From: Vulcanococcus sp.
GTDB lineage: Bacteria > Cyanobacteriota > Cyanobacteriia > PCC-6307 > Cyanobiaceae
DNA: 64,000 nucleotides
Reading direction: 5' to 3'
Assembly: GCA_019264575.1 (NCBI GenBank)
Contig: JAHUZV010000024.1
Location: forward strand, 372,001 to 436,000
The notes under the pieces are model-generated. The model made no database searches and was not told the DNA's origin. It worked only from the letters and a program-made list of their open reading frames with translations. Below, piece after piece: positions 52,010 through 61,059 of the stretch. The stretch's first letter is position 1. Each line of letters begins with the position of its first letter. A program made the position numbers and the translations under genes.

Positions 52010-52797
52010 CCTTTGATCGCTCCCTGGGTGAGACCGCTAATGATCTGGCGCTGAAACAGGAGCATCAGCAGGATCAACGGCGCACTGCCCAGCACCGTGG
52101 CGGCGGCGCAGGCGCCATACGGAATCGTGTAGACGGAGGATCCAGCGATCCGGGCCATGGCCGGCGCGAGGGTGAGCAGCTCCGTGCGGCTCAACCAGGT
52201 GAGAGCAATCGGGTACTCGTTCCAGCTGAACAGGAACACCAACAGAGCGCTGCTCGCCATGGCCGGTGCCATCAGCGGTAGCAAGATCCAGCGCAGCCGC
52301 TGCCATAAGCCCATGCCCTCGATCAAGGCGGCTTCCTCCAGCTCGACCGGGATGTCGGCAAAGGCGGCTTGCAGCAGCAGGATCGCCAGGGGGAGGCATA
52401 AACCCGCGTAGGGAAGGCTGAGGGCCAGGAGCTGATTGGCCAGATGCCAGTCGCGGGCAAGCTCCAGCAGCGCGAGGAACAGCAACACTGCCGGGAAGGC
52501 GGCAGCTGCCGCCACCAGCGCGGTGAGAGCACGGGCCTGCCGGCGGCCCAGACGGCTCAGGGCATAGGCGCAGGGCACCGCCAGCGCCAGGGTGAGGGCG
52601 GTGCTGCTCGCTCCCACCACCACGCTGTTGATCAGATAGGTAAGGAAGGGAGGATCGCCCTGCAGCAGTTGCCGGTAGTTCTCGAGGGTCCAGCCCCCGG
52701 CTCCCAGGCCGCTCAAAGCCTCACTGGGCTTGAGGGAGGAGTAAAGCTGCCAGAGCATCGGGCCCAAGCTCCAGAGCAGCAACAGCAGCCGGGCCAT
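52006..52797 (-). CDS. ABC transporter permease, MalG-like
   Basis: A 263-residue inner-membrane permease with six helices. The EAA loop is seen as EEAALIEGMGLWQRLRWILLPLMAP. It pairs with the MalF-like permease to form the channel of a CUT1-type importer. Its start overlaps the previous stop by one base and its end overlaps the ATPase start, so the four genes are translated together. Candidate GgtD equivalent. Confidence 0.88.
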   Translation of the reverse strand: MARLLLLLWSLGPMLWQLYSSLKPSEALSGLGAGGWTLENYRQLLQGDPPFLTYLINSVVVGASSTALTLALAVPCAYALSRLGRRQARALTALVAAAAAFPAVLLFLALLELARDWHLANQLLALSLPYAGLCLPLAILLLQAAFADIPVELEEAALIEGMGLWQRLRWILLPLMAPAMASSALLVFLFSWNEYPIALTWLSRTELLTLAPAMARIAGSSVYTIPYGACAAATVLGSAPLILLMLLFQRQIISGLTQGAIKG

Positions 52798-53672
52798 CAG
52801 CGCAGGCCCCCCTGCCAGCGCAGGCTCCAGCGCCAGATCACTGCGCCCGCGCCGCAGAGGATCAGCAAGATGGCGAACGACCCCAGAAGCAGCGTGGCGC
52901 TGTAGCCGAAGTCGAGAAAGCGCATGGCGTTGAGGTAGGCGTAGAGCGCCAGGCTTTCGGTGCTGCCGGCCGGGCCTCCACCGGTGAGCACCTGGATCAG
53001 ATCAAACACTCCAAGCGCCTGGGCCAGGCGGAACAGCAGGGCAATCAGGAGATACGGCGTGAGCAGCGGCAGGGTGATGCGCCGCAGGGTCTGCCAGGGA
53101 GTGGCCCCTTCCAAGGCTGCCGCTTCGTAGAGGTCAGCGGGGATGGTTTGCAGGCCTGCCAACAGCAGCAGCGCCACAAACGGCGTGGTTTTCCAGGTGT
53201 CGGCGCCCACCGTCGCCATCCAGGTGAGTGCCGGGTTGGAGAGAAACGGGATGGCTGGCAGCTCCAGCCCTGCCAGCAAACGGCTGATCGGTCCGTAGGG
53301 GTCGTTGAAGATCCAGCGCCAACCCAGGGCCATCACCGTGGTGGGTAGGGCCCAGGGCAAGAGGCTGATGGTGCGCAAAACCCCACGACCCCGCAGTGGC
53401 TGATTCAGCAGCAGGGCCACCGCCAGGCCCAACAGCATCTCCAGGCTCACCGAGGCCGCGCTGAAGCGCAGCGTTTGCCAGGTGTCTTGCCAGAAGCGGC
53501 CATCGTTCCAAAGGCGCAGCCATTGCTGTGCGCCGATCGGTTGGGGCTGCAGGCCCGTGAGCACGCTCTGGGCCTGGGTGCTCAGCCAGAGGTAGTGCAG
53601 CAACGGAGCGGCAAAGATCGCCAGCAACAGCGCCAGCGCTGGTGCCATCAGCAGCCAGAGACGCCAGCGCAT
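52797..53672 (-). CDS. ABC transporter permease, MalF-like
   Basis: A 291-residue membrane protein with six helices and the EAA motif YEAAALEGATPWQTLRRITLPLL. It is the first permease of the CUT1-type importer. Start and stop each overlap neighbours by a single base (53672 and 52797). It corresponds to GgtC if the glucosylglycerol assignment holds. Confidence 0.88.
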   Translation of the reverse strand: MRWRLWLLMAPALALLLAIFAAPLLHYLWLSTQAQSVLTGLQPQPIGAQQWLRLWNDGRFWQDTWQTLRFSAASVSLEMLLGLAVALLLNQPLRGRGVLRTISLLPWALPTTVMALGWRWIFNDPYGPISRLLAGLELPAIPFLSNPALTWMATVGADTWKTTPFVALLLLAGLQTIPADLYEAAALEGATPWQTLRRITLPLLTPYLLIALLFRLAQALGVFDLIQVLTGGGPAGSTESLALYAYLNAMRFLDFGYSATLLLGSFAILLILCGAGAVIWRWSLRWQGGLR

Positions 53673-54940
53673 CAGCCTTGGCCTCCACTACTGCGCAGGA
53701 GCCGTTCACTGTTCGATTGCAACTCCCGCATCGCGGTTGGGGCTGGTTGATCGCCCGTGATCACCGTGTTCACGTCCCGGTAGAGCAGATCGCTGAGCTG
53801 GGCGTAGACCGGGCTGAGAGGACGCAACACGGCGGCGGCGAGGGCCTGCTGCAGATCAGCCAAAACCGGGTTGGCGGCACGCAGTTCGGGATCTTCAAAC
53901 ACGCTCAGGCGCGTGGGTGTGTAGCCCCAACGCAGGTTGAGTTGTTTCTGGGCTTCTGCACTGGTGAGAAAGCGAAGCACCTCCACAGCTGCCGCTTTGT
54001 GCTGGGAGCCCGTCAGCAGCGAGAAGCCCCAGCTGCCCTGGGTGGCGGCGTGGGGTTGGCCCTCTTCGCTCACCATCGTGGTGAAGGCCACCTTGCCGCG
54101 TAGGGGTGAATCCGGCTTGTTGAGCTCTGCCCAGGCGTAGGGCCAGTTGCGCATGAAGGCTGCATCACCGGCCTGGAACAGCTGCAGTGCCTCCGGTTCG
54201 CCCATGTTGGCCACCGCCTCCGGGGTGATGCCCTGGCGCACCAGATCCTGCAGCCAACTTGCGGCGGCGACGGCTGCCGGCGAGTCGAGCTGCGGTTGGT
54301 TCTCCACGTGCCAGTGGCCCCCGAAGCCACGCAGCACTTCGAGAACCACGCAGCTCAGGCCCTCGTATTGCTTGCCCTGCCACACGTAGCCCCAAGGCAC
54401 CCGCCCCTCCCGTTGCAAGCGGCGGCTGATCGCCACCAGCTCCGCCGGCGTGCGCGGCGGAGCGTCCATGAGATCGGTACGCCAATAGAGGAGCCCCATA
54501 TCGGCCACCAACGGAAACCGCCAGAGCTGGCCGCTGAAGGCATTGCCAAGCTCGGCGCCCGGAGCGAGGTCGCTGAGAGCATCTGGCCCCAGCCATCGAT
54601 CCAGAGGCTCGAGCCAACCAGCGGCGGCATATTTCGGCGTCCACGACACATCCATCAGCAGCAGGTCGTAGGGGCTCTCCCCAAGCAACAAGCTGCTGAT
54701 CGCCAGATCTGAGACGGCCTCGGTTTCCAGCGGCCCCCGCGTGACGCTGAGGGCAATGCGCGGATGGCTGCGGTTGAAGGCGTTCACCAACTCCGCGGTG
54801 GCATCAGCGAACGGTGCCGGCATCAACACCGAAACCGGCTCCACCCGCTCAGTCGCCAACCCCCATAGGCCCAGGCTGAGACTGCCCAGTAGGGCAATCA
54901 GCAGCAGGGCCCAGCGCCGAAGCGCCCGAGGTGGGATCAA
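53672..54940 (-). CDS. ABC transporter extracellular solute-binding protein (CUT1 family)
   Basis: A 422-residue binding protein. A signal anchor-like N-terminus (RRWALLLIALLGSLSLGLWG) lacks a lipobox Cys. The fold signature is seen in DLLLMDVSWTPKYAAAGWLEPLDRW and a late TQGSWGFSLLTGSQHKAAAVEVLRFL. It should capture a sugar or glucosylglycerol-like solute in the periplasm. The start is TTG 54940; it follows htpG by 16 bases, so the operon may also receive transcripts from htpG. Candidate GgtB equivalent. Confidence 0.87.
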   Translation of the reverse strand: MIPPRALRRWALLLIALLGSLSLGLWGLATERVEPVSVLMPAPFADATAELVNAFNRSHPRIALSVTRGPLETEAVSDLAISSLLLGESPYDLLLMDVSWTPKYAAAGWLEPLDRWLGPDALSDLAPGAELGNAFSGQLWRFPLVADMGLLYWRTDLMDAPPRTPAELVAISRRLQREGRVPWGYVWQGKQYEGLSCVVLEVLRGFGGHWHVENQPQLDSPAAVAAASWLQDLVRQGITPEAVANMGEPEALQLFQAGDAAFMRNWPYAWAELNKPDSPLRGKVAFTTMVSEEGQPHAATQGSWGFSLLTGSQHKAAAVEVLRFLTSAEAQKQLNLRWGYTPTRLSVFEDPELRAANPVLADLQQALAAAVLRPLSPVYAQLSDLLYRDVNTVITGDQPAPTAMRELQSNSERLLRSSGGQG

Positions 54941-54956
54941 CGAAGGGGGAACGGAT

Positions 54957-56864
54957 CTAGAGGCCGCGCTCCATCAGCTTGCCCATCAGATCGCAGCTGC
55001 GCTGCTGGAAGCCGGCCAGTTGATTCGGTTCAAGTCCACCCACCGCCAGGCGGGCCATTTCATACACGTGGCGGCTGAGATCATCCGCCAGTTGCTGGCT
55101 GGGGGAGCTGCCGCTGGCGCCGGTGATCACCGAGCCAGCGGAGAGCTTGAGCAGGCCTTCCACCAGGCGGTGCTTGCGGTTGACCAGCAGCACGTGGTGA
55201 TCGGGCAGGCCGGGGAGGCGCTGCTCCATCAGGGCACCCATGTCGTTGATGCGGCGCATCTGCTCCGGCAACAGGATCAGGGCGGCGGGGGTGTTGTCGC
55301 CCTTGAGGGCCTGCACCTGGATGGTCACCTTGTCGTTATTGAGCGCGTTCTTGAACAGATCGCGCACCTTCTCGGAGCTGTCTTTGCCGTCGGCATCGCT
55401 TAGTTCGCTTTCCTTCTCCTGCAGGGAGTCGTCGAGTTCGCTGTCAACGCGCTGGAACTTCAGCTCCTCGTGGCGGTATTCCAGCCAGGGGATGAACTGG
55501 GTGTCGATGAAGGTGTCTGCCAACAGCACCTCCGCGCCCTGACCTTTCCAGAGGGCGAGGGCGCCGGCCTGGCCGGCTTCATCGGTGCAGTAGAGAATGC
55601 GCTTGTCGTTGTCTGCGCTCAGGCGTGAGCGGTACCCCGCGAGGGTGGTGAAGGTTTTGTTGTTCTCGCCGGGGATGGGATCGGCGTTCTCGCCCTCGCC
55701 CGCCGCTGCTGTGGTGCCGAACAGCACCAGCTCGGCTACCTGATCGGCGAACTTCTCATCTTCCATCGCCCCGATCTTGATGAACGGAGCCAGCGATTCC
55801 CAGATCTCGGCGTAACGCTTGGGTTCATCGCGATGCAGCTCCTTGAGCCGATCGGCCACCTTCTTGGCCACAAAGCCCCCGATCGAGCGCACGCGCCGGT
55901 CGGTCTGCAGAGCGGAACGGCTCACGTTCAGCGGGATATCGGGTGAATCGATCACACCGCGCAGCGGCAGGAGGTAGCGGGGCACCACCTCCTTGATCGA
56001 ATCGCTCACGAACACCTGGTTGCAGTAGAGCTTGATCTCGCCCTTTTCCCAATCGGCGCGGCCGGTGGATTTGGGGAAGTAGAGGATGCCCTGCAGGTTG
56101 TAGGGGTAGTCGGTGTTCAGGTGCACCCACAGCAGCGGATCGCCCTGGAAGGGGTAGAGGTAGCGGTAGAGCTCGATGTAGTCGTTGTCGGTGAGATCGC
56201 GGGGGCTCTTGCGCCAGGGTGCTTCCCGCTTGTTCACGGTTTCACCCTCGAGCTCCACCTCCACCGGCATGAAGTCGCAGTAGGTGGTGATGAGCGTGCG
56301 GATGCGCGCCGGCTCGATGTATTCCTCTTCTTCCTCCATCAGGTGGAGGATTACATCAGTGCCGGGTTCACTGCGCTCGGCGGCCTCCAGGCTGAAGTTG
56401 GGGGAGCCATCGCAGCTCCAACGCACCGCCTCACTGCCGTCACGGGCGGAGAGGGTCACCAGCTCCACCTGCTTGGCCACCATGAAGCTGGAGTAGAAGC
56501 CCAGGCCGAAGTGGCCAATGATCGCGTCGTTCTCCTGTTTGTATTTCTCCAGGAAGTCTTCCGCGCTGGAGAAGGCCACCTGGTTGATGTAGCGCTTCAC
56601 CTCATCGGCGGTCATGCCGATGCCGTTGTCAGAAATGGTGAGGGTTTTGGCTTCGCGATCGATGCGGATGGAGATCTTGCCTTCGCTGCCTTCGCTGCAA
56701 TCGCCCGCCATGGCGGCCATGCGGCGCTTGCTGATGGCATCCACCCCATTGCTCACCAGCTCCCGCAGGAACACCTCATGGCCGCTGTACACGGCCTTTT
56801 TGATGATCGGGAAGATGTTCTCGGTGTGGATCTGGATCTGGCCCTGTTCCGCCTGCAGCACCAC
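54957..56864 (-). CDS. htpG: Chaperone protein HtpG (Hsp90)
   Basis: A 635-residue Hsp90. The GHKL ATP site is seen in LRELVSNGVDAISKRR, ISDNGIGMTADEVKRYI and GHFGLGFYSSFMV. Middle and C-terminal domains are present. GTG 56864 gives the usual V-L-Q-A-E-Q-G-Q opening just before IQIHTENIFPIIKK; the ATG at 56918 would add 18 residues not like the family. HtpG helps cyanobacteria under heat, oxidative and light stress. An ABC importer follows within 16 bases. Confidence 0.95.
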   Translation of the reverse strand: MVLQAEQGQIQIHTENIFPIIKKAVYSGHEVFLRELVSNGVDAISKRRMAAMAGDCSEGSEGKISIRIDREAKTLTISDNGIGMTADEVKRYINQVAFSSAEDFLEKYKQENDAIIGHFGLGFYSSFMVAKQVELVTLSARDGSEAVRWSCDGSPNFSLEAAERSEPGTDVILHLMEEEEEYIEPARIRTLITTYCDFMPVEVELEGETVNKREAPWRKSPRDLTDNDYIELYRYLYPFQGDPLLWVHLNTDYPYNLQGILYFPKSTGRADWEKGEIKLYCNQVFVSDSIKEVVPRYLLPLRGVIDSPDIPLNVSRSALQTDRRVRSIGGFVAKKVADRLKELHRDEPKRYAEIWESLAPFIKIGAMEDEKFADQVAELVLFGTTAAAGEGENADPIPGENNKTFTTLAGYRSRLSADNDKRILYCTDEAGQAGALALWKGQGAEVLLADTFIDTQFIPWLEYRHEELKFQRVDSELDDSLQEKESELSDADGKDSSEKVRDLFKNALNNDKVTIQVQALKGDNTPAALILLPEQMRRINDMGALMEQRLPGLPDHHVLLVNRKHRLVEGLLKLSAGSVITGASGSSPSQQLADDLSRHVYEMARLAVGGLEPNQLAGFQQRSCDLMGKLMERGL

Positions 56865-56975
56865 AGCGTGAAAAAGCAACGTGGCTCCAGACTCACCCGG
56901 GGCAGGCCAGCCCGCCAAGGGGCCGCCATGGGCAGGAAACCGACCCCTCTGCAGGTGGTGTTCGGTGAGCGTGGC

Positions 56976-57209
56976 TCAGCTGGCGGGCTTGAGTTCGCGG
57001 CTCAGCAGGAAGAACAGCTGCTCGGGATGGCGGTATTGGCGCGGTAGCGAATGGTGCAGTGTTTCAAGCCGGCTCCAGCACACCGTGCGGCTGGCCTTGC
57101 TCCGGGTGACGCCATCGCGGATGAGGATGCGCAGCGCTTTGCAGTAGAGGGGATAGCTCGCCTCCAGCTCACCAACGGTGAGGGCAGCTGTGAAGGTGGG
57201 TGCTGACAT
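56976..57209 (-). CDS. Small 'CWSRLETLH' protein, paralogue B
   Basis: A 77-residue protein sharing with the one at 22798-23055 the motifs LT-x-GELEA-x-Y-x-LY-x-KAL, TVCWSRLETLHHSLPRQY and a charged C-terminal helix. This copy is GC-rich like its surroundings. The strictly kept Cys, Trp and Arg-Gln-Tyr residues imply selection on function. It begins at ATG 57209. It is upstream of htpG on the same strand, separated by about 110 bases that hold nothing else clear. Confidence 0.76.
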   Translation of the reverse strand: MSAPTFTAALTVGELEASYPLYCKALRILIRDGVTRSKASRTVCWSRLETLHHSLPRQYRHPEQLFFLLSRELKPAS

Positions 57210-57280
57210 GGAACGTCGCTCCAGACGGAGTCACCCTCCTTCCGGCCCTTCACGGCGCACAAGCTCCCATTTGGGATCAA

Positions 57281-57526
57281 TTACGGCCGTTGTGTTGGCT
57301 GCTCCGCCGGTGATGGCTGCTCTTGAGGCTGTGGCTGTTCTACCGGTGGTAGGACGCGACGTTCCACTTGAACGAACACCAGCCAGGCCACCCCGGCGGC
57401 GATGCCACCGGTCCACTCAGAGCGCAGCAGCTCGATCAGCGACACGGTGCTGGCGGCGATGCGCAGGGCTCGCAGCCCAAAGCGTCCGAGTTGCTGCAGG
57501 CGGTCTCCGCCGGTGCCGTCAGTCAC
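57281..57526 (-). CDS. Small membrane protein, unknown function
   Basis: An 81-residue protein with one hydrophobic helix (about 34-53, TGGIAAGVAWLVFVQVE) and a Pro/Gln-rich tail (PQPQEQPSPAEQPTQRP). The GTG at 57526 is preferred since it overlaps the end of the DUF3598 gene and begins TDGTGGDRLQQLGRFG; the frame extends further without an obvious start site. No family is recognised. Confidence 0.6.
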   Translation of the reverse strand: MTDGTGGDRLQQLGRFGLRALRIAASTVSLIELLRSEWTGGIAAGVAWLVFVQVERRVLPPVEQPQPQEQPSPAEQPTQRP

Positions 57527-58319
57527 GCGTGGCGATGATCTGGGTGGCGGATGTCCAGGCGCCGCTGGCGTCATAGCGGCGGATCAGCCGCTCCAGCCGA
57601 TCAGGGGCGCTGAGCCATCCCGCCTCTACGGCAAAGGCGTTGCGGTGATCCACGTGGCGCGGGGTGAGGTGATAGCCACCATCCGCCATCCAGGTGAGTT
57701 GGAGCGGCTCCGTACTACCGGCCTCAACGCTTTCTCTGGTGGTGCCTGTGATCGTTTGGATGCGCAGGCCGCCCTGGGGGGTGCCACTCATCTCGAAACG
57801 GCAGGTTGTGTGGTCGGGCTCAGGCCAATCGGCCGTGATCGTGGAGGCCGTGCCGCTCCAGCTGCCTTGCAGTTGATCGAGCGTGAGTGCAGGTCGCTCT
57901 TCGGCGTTGCTGCCCTCCCGGAATTCACGGATCAGCACCAGGTTGGTGAAGTTGCCGTCGTCGTTATGCAACTGCACCAGGCGGTGGCGGCGGTCGCCGT
58001 GGATAAAGCCGAACTCTCCGCCGAAGGGTGTGCCCGGTGCCACCTGCAGTCGCCCTTTGCAGAAGGTGCCGCTCTCGAAGAACACCACCTGCCGCCCGAG
58101 GTTGCGGTAGTCCTCGCTCATGTCACGGCTGGGCTCGCCGTTCAGATCACCATCGGCGAAACGGCGTAGCCGAAAGTGCACCAACCGCTCTTCCTCGCTG
58201 CGCTCCAGCGTGAGGATGGAGGGCGTTGACTCCACCACGGCGCCCGTGGCATCGAGACTGGCGAAGCTGCCGCGCCACTCACCCAGGTTGCGCAGAAAGT
58301 TGTCCCACTGACTCGACAT
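57519..58319 (-). CDS. DUF3598 family protein
   Basis: A 266-residue, beta-rich protein. It begins MSSQWDNFLRNLGEWRGSFAS and contains RQVVFFESGTFCKG and HRLVQLHNDDGNFTNLVLIRE, segments I recognise from DUF3598, a cyanobacterial family with two lipocalin-like barrels related to phycobilisome lyases or scavengers of unknown function. No signal peptide. It precedes the ferredoxin gene on the same strand by 14 bases, suggesting a shared unit. Confidence 0.83.
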   Translation of the reverse strand: MSSQWDNFLRNLGEWRGSFASLDATGAVVESTPSILTLERSEEERLVHFRLRRFADGDLNGEPSRDMSEDYRNLGRQVVFFESGTFCKGRLQVAPGTPFGGEFGFIHGDRRHRLVQLHNDDGNFTNLVLIREFREGSNAEERPALTLDQLQGSWSGTASTITADWPEPDHTTCRFEMSGTPQGGLRIQTITGTTRESVEAGSTEPLQLTWMADGGYHLTPRHVDHRNAFAVEAGWLSAPDRLERLIRRYDASGAWTSATQIIATRD

Positions 58320-58333
58320 CGGCTGACTCGCTT

Positions 58334-58558
58334 TTAGCCGGCGCGCTGCAGATCCGGTTTTTCCTCAGGCACGATCGCGCCCGCCACAGGACAGACCTGG
58401 AGGCAGATGCCGCAATCGATGCAGGTGTCGAAATCGATCCAGTAGAAGGCCGTGCCCTTGGCGTTGGCGCCGCTGCCCGGATTGATGCAAGCCACCGGGC
58501 AGGCATCCACGCAATCGGCCACCCCTTCGCAGATGTCGGTGACGATCGTGTGGGCCAT
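58334..58558 (-). CDS. Ferredoxin with two iron-sulfur clusters (bacterial type)
   Basis: A 74-residue ferredoxin. Cys10, Cys16, Cys20 and Cys24 lie in the first half and CIDCGICLQVCP (Cys46, 49, 52, 56) gives a full [4Fe-4S] site. The spacing C-x5-C-x3-C in the first set suggests a [3Fe-4S] or modified second cluster, as in seven-iron ferredoxins. It carries electrons in the cytoplasm. It sits between hisZ and the DUF3598 gene. Confidence 0.92.
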   Translation of the reverse strand: MAHTIVTDICEGVADCVDACPVACINPGSGANAKGTAFYWIDFDTCIDCGICLQVCPVAGAIVPEEKPDLQRAG

Positions 58559-58585
58559 CGGTGCTGCGGTTCGGCTGCCCGGATC

Positions 58586-59764
58586 CTAGGAAGCGACCCA
58601 GTGGCAGGCGGCGCAGCCCCGTTCAGCCGCGATGACTTCGGCGGCTTCCCGGCTGGCGCTGGGGCACTGCAAGAGCTCGGCAGGCTCGCCCTGGCGGTGC
58701 AGAGCCTCCAATTGATCGAGAGCGGCGCTGAGTTGGCTGGCATCGCCGTAAGCCACCAAGGTGGCGGCGCGCCGCTGGGGCGCCGTGGCTTCGGTGCCGA
58801 GCAGATCGCGCAGGGCTTCCACATCGAAGCCGAAGCCCATGCCACCGGCCACACCGCCGAAGCGGGCCACCAGCGCGTCGTAGCGACCACCGCTCGCCAG
58901 AGCCACTGGCGCCACTGGGCCTTGGCAGACCAGCTTCAGCACCAGGCCGTCGTACAGGTCGAAATGGGGTTGGAAGCTCGGATCCAATTGCAGCCGGACT
59001 CCTTGGGCAGCGGCAGTGGCGGCAACGCTGTGCAAGGTGCCCGCCAGCTGCTCCAGCAAGGCCGAGGGGCCCAGCAGTTGCTCCAGTTGATACAGCACAG
59101 CTTTCGTATCGCCCCGCAGCCGCAGCAATTGCTGCAGGCCCTGGCGCTGGTGCGCTGGCAGCTGCAGTTCAGCCAGCGCCAGGGGATCGAAACTCACCAG
59201 AGCCTGGCGGGTGGCCAGTCGCTGCTCCGCTGGCACTTGATCCAGCAAGGCGCTGAGCACAGCGTGGTGGCCGATCAGCAGCGTGGGCTTGTGCTCCTCC
59301 GTGATCTTCAGTTGCCGCAAACAGGCCAGCAGCAACCGCAACAGCTCGGCATCTGCCACCAGCGCCTGGCTGGCATCGGCCCCCAGCAGCTCCACGCCGC
59401 TCTGGAGCCGTTCCTCCAAACGGGGTTGGCCCACATCGCTGATGGCGCTGCGCAGCACCGGCCCACTGCTCCACAGCCTCAGGGGCCGCGGACGGCTGGC
59501 CAGGCGTGTGCAGGCGGCTCTCGCGATCGATGCGGTCATCTCCGGCCTCAAGCCGAGGGGCTCATCCGAAGCCAGGCGCACCAGTTCGCGATCTCGGATC
59601 CCGCCGCCTGCTTCCAGGGTTTCCAAACGCTCCACCAGCGGTGGCGCCACTTCCGCATAGCCCCAACGCCTGTAGACCTCCGCTAGCTGCTCACACAGCC
59701 AGCGGTTGCTGTCCACTTCCCGTGGGTTGAGATCCCTGGCACCGGCAGCGGGTTGCAGGGCCAT
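58586..59764 (-). CDS. hisZ: ATP phosphoribosyltransferase regulatory subunit HisZ
   Basis: A 392-residue HisRS-like paralogue. It begins AAGARDLNPREVDSNRWLCEQL and contains the class II core (RPEMTASIARAACTRLASRPRPLRLW) and ALASGGRYDALVARFG, but lacks residues for tRNA charging and the anticodon domain. HisZ partners short-form HisG in the first step of histidine synthesis. HisG is not in the window. It lies upstream of the ferredoxin and 30 bases from the IMPase gene, on the same strand. Confidence 0.92.
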   Translation of the reverse strand: MALQPAAGARDLNPREVDSNRWLCEQLAEVYRRWGYAEVAPPLVERLETLEAGGGIRDRELVRLASDEPLGLRPEMTASIARAACTRLASRPRPLRLWSSGPVLRSAISDVGQPRLEERLQSGVELLGADASQALVADAELLRLLLACLRQLKITEEHKPTLLIGHHAVLSALLDQVPAEQRLATRQALVSFDPLALAELQLPAHQRQGLQQLLRLRGDTKAVLYQLEQLLGPSALLEQLAGTLHSVAATAAAQGVRLQLDPSFQPHFDLYDGLVLKLVCQGPVAPVALASGGRYDALVARFGGVAGGMGFGFDVEALRDLLGTEATAPQRRAATLVAYGDASQLSAALDQLEALHRQGEPAELLQCPSASREAAEVIAAERGCAACHWVAS

Positions 59765-59794
59765 CGGATCACCGTGCTTGAACTGGCGCTGATC

Positions 59795-60697
59795 CTATGG
59801 AGCAGCCTGATCGAGCTCCGGCGCCCCAAAACTGGCGCCGCTCAGGGGGCGGCAGGCCGCCAGCCCATCGATGAGGGCCTGGCGCAGGCCAGGTGTGCAG
59901 GCGATCAGCCGACCTTCGGCCAGCTCAGCTGGTCCGCCGTTGTAAGCACACACCACGCCACCGGCCTGCTCCACCAGGGCCACACCGGCCGCCAGATCCC
60001 ATGGGGAGAGGCCACGCTCCCAGTAGCCATCCAATCGGCCGTCGGCCACAAAAGCCAGATCCACCGCAGCGGCACCACCGCGCCTCACCCCCCGGGTGCG
60101 ATGGGTGAACCAGGCGAATTCGGCGTAGTTGTTATCGAGCCGTTCATGCCGGTCGTAGGCAAAGCCCGTGACCAGTAACGAGCTGGACAGGTTGGTGCAG
60201 TCGCTCACCTGAATGCGGCTGGTGTTGCACCAGGCGCCGAGCCCAGGGGCGGCCCAGTAGAGCTGCTGCAAAGCAGGCACCGCCAGGGCCCCCAGCAACG
60301 GCCGGCCTCTCCAGGTGAGCCCGATCGAGGTGCCGAAGAAGGGATAGCGATGGGCGTAGTTGGTGGTGCCATCAAGTGGATCCACGCACCACTCGAGCTC
60401 AGAGCCGCTCCCGGGCCGCCTGCCGCTTTCCTCCGCCAACACCCCCAATTCAGGGGTGTCGCGCTCGAGCACCGCGAGCACGGCCTGTTCGGCGGCTACA
60501 TCGGCCTCGGTGACGAGATCGCCGGCCCGGCCCTTTTCGCGGATCGATTCCAAGCGGCCGAAATGGGCCAGTAGCTGAGAGGCGCCCGCTTCGGCGGCGC
60601 GGCGAGCCACCTCAGCGAGGCGCTCGATCTCCCCAGGCGCAAGGCCGCACTGCTGAGCGCTTTGATCCGTCAGCCGCTGCAGATCCGTTGCGCTCAT
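59795..60697 (-). CDS. Inositol monophosphatase family protein
   Basis: A 300-residue phosphatase. The metal sites are intact: EES at the end of LGVLAEESG, WCVDPLDGTTNYAH, and the C-terminal SPWDLAAGVALVEQAGG. IMPases hydrolyse inositol 1-phosphate or related sugar phosphates; cyanobacterial members also act on fructose-1,6- or histidinol phosphates. Since hisZ lies beside it, a histidinol-phosphatase role is conceivable but untested. It overlaps the ferredoxin gene by 4 bases (ATGA). Confidence 0.92.
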   Translation of the reverse strand: MSATDLQRLTDQSAQQCGLAPGEIERLAEVARRAAEAGASQLLAHFGRLESIREKGRAGDLVTEADVAAEQAVLAVLERDTPELGVLAEESGRRPGSGSELEWCVDPLDGTTNYAHRYPFFGTSIGLTWRGRPLLGALAVPALQQLYWAAPGLGAWCNTSRIQVSDCTNLSSSLLVTGFAYDRHERLDNNYAEFAWFTHRTRGVRRGGAAAVDLAFVADGRLDGYWERGLSPWDLAAGVALVEQAGGVVCAYNGGPAELAEGRLIACTPGLRQALIDGLAACRPLSGASFGAPELDQAAP

Positions 60698-61059
60698 TCC
60701 TCGTCGAGGGGTAGGCCGGCACGCACCTTGCCACGGCCGAAGTGCCGTCCGAACTGCAGTTCGTAGACCTCGTCTTCGTCTTGGGTTTCCACTTCAAGGG
60801 GGCCCGTGGCCCTGGCGACGCAGAGCAGGCCATAGCCCTGGCTGCGAATCTCCCGAGAGAGCCCCAGGGCTTCGCGCTGGTCGATCGAACCCTCCAGCAC
60901 CCGCACCGCACAGGCCGTGCAACAACCATTGCGGCAGCTGAAGGGCAGAGGCTCGCCCTGCTGCTCAAAACTGCGCAGGATGTACTCCCCTTCCGGCACG
61001 TCCAGCTCAATCGTGCGGTTTTCTTGCCGCCAATGGACCGTGATCGGATAGGTGCGCAT
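60694..61059 (-). CDS. 2Fe-2S ferredoxin, plant type
   Basis: A 121-residue ferredoxin. The cluster ligands Cys42, Cys47, Cys50 and Cys80 fit the C-x4-C-x2-C-x29-C pattern (PFSCRNGCCTACAVRVL and LLCVARA). The C-terminal tail (DEVYELQFGRHFGRG) is longer than PetF, so it is a non-photosynthetic paralogue. Electron partner unknown. It is coupled to the IMPase gene by ATGA overlap. Confidence 0.92.
   Translation of the reverse strand: MRTYPITVHWRQENRTIELDVPEGEYILRSFEQQGEPLPFSCRNGCCTACAVRVLEGSIDQREALGLSREIRSQGYGLLCVARATGPLEVETQDEDEVYELQFGRHFGRGKVRAGLPLDEE

Noticed and set aside
56865..56975. Plus-strand ORF starting MGRKPTPLQVVFGERG between htpG and the small paralogue gene
   Set aside because: Most of it is antisense to the well-supported paralogue B gene and has no recognised domain.
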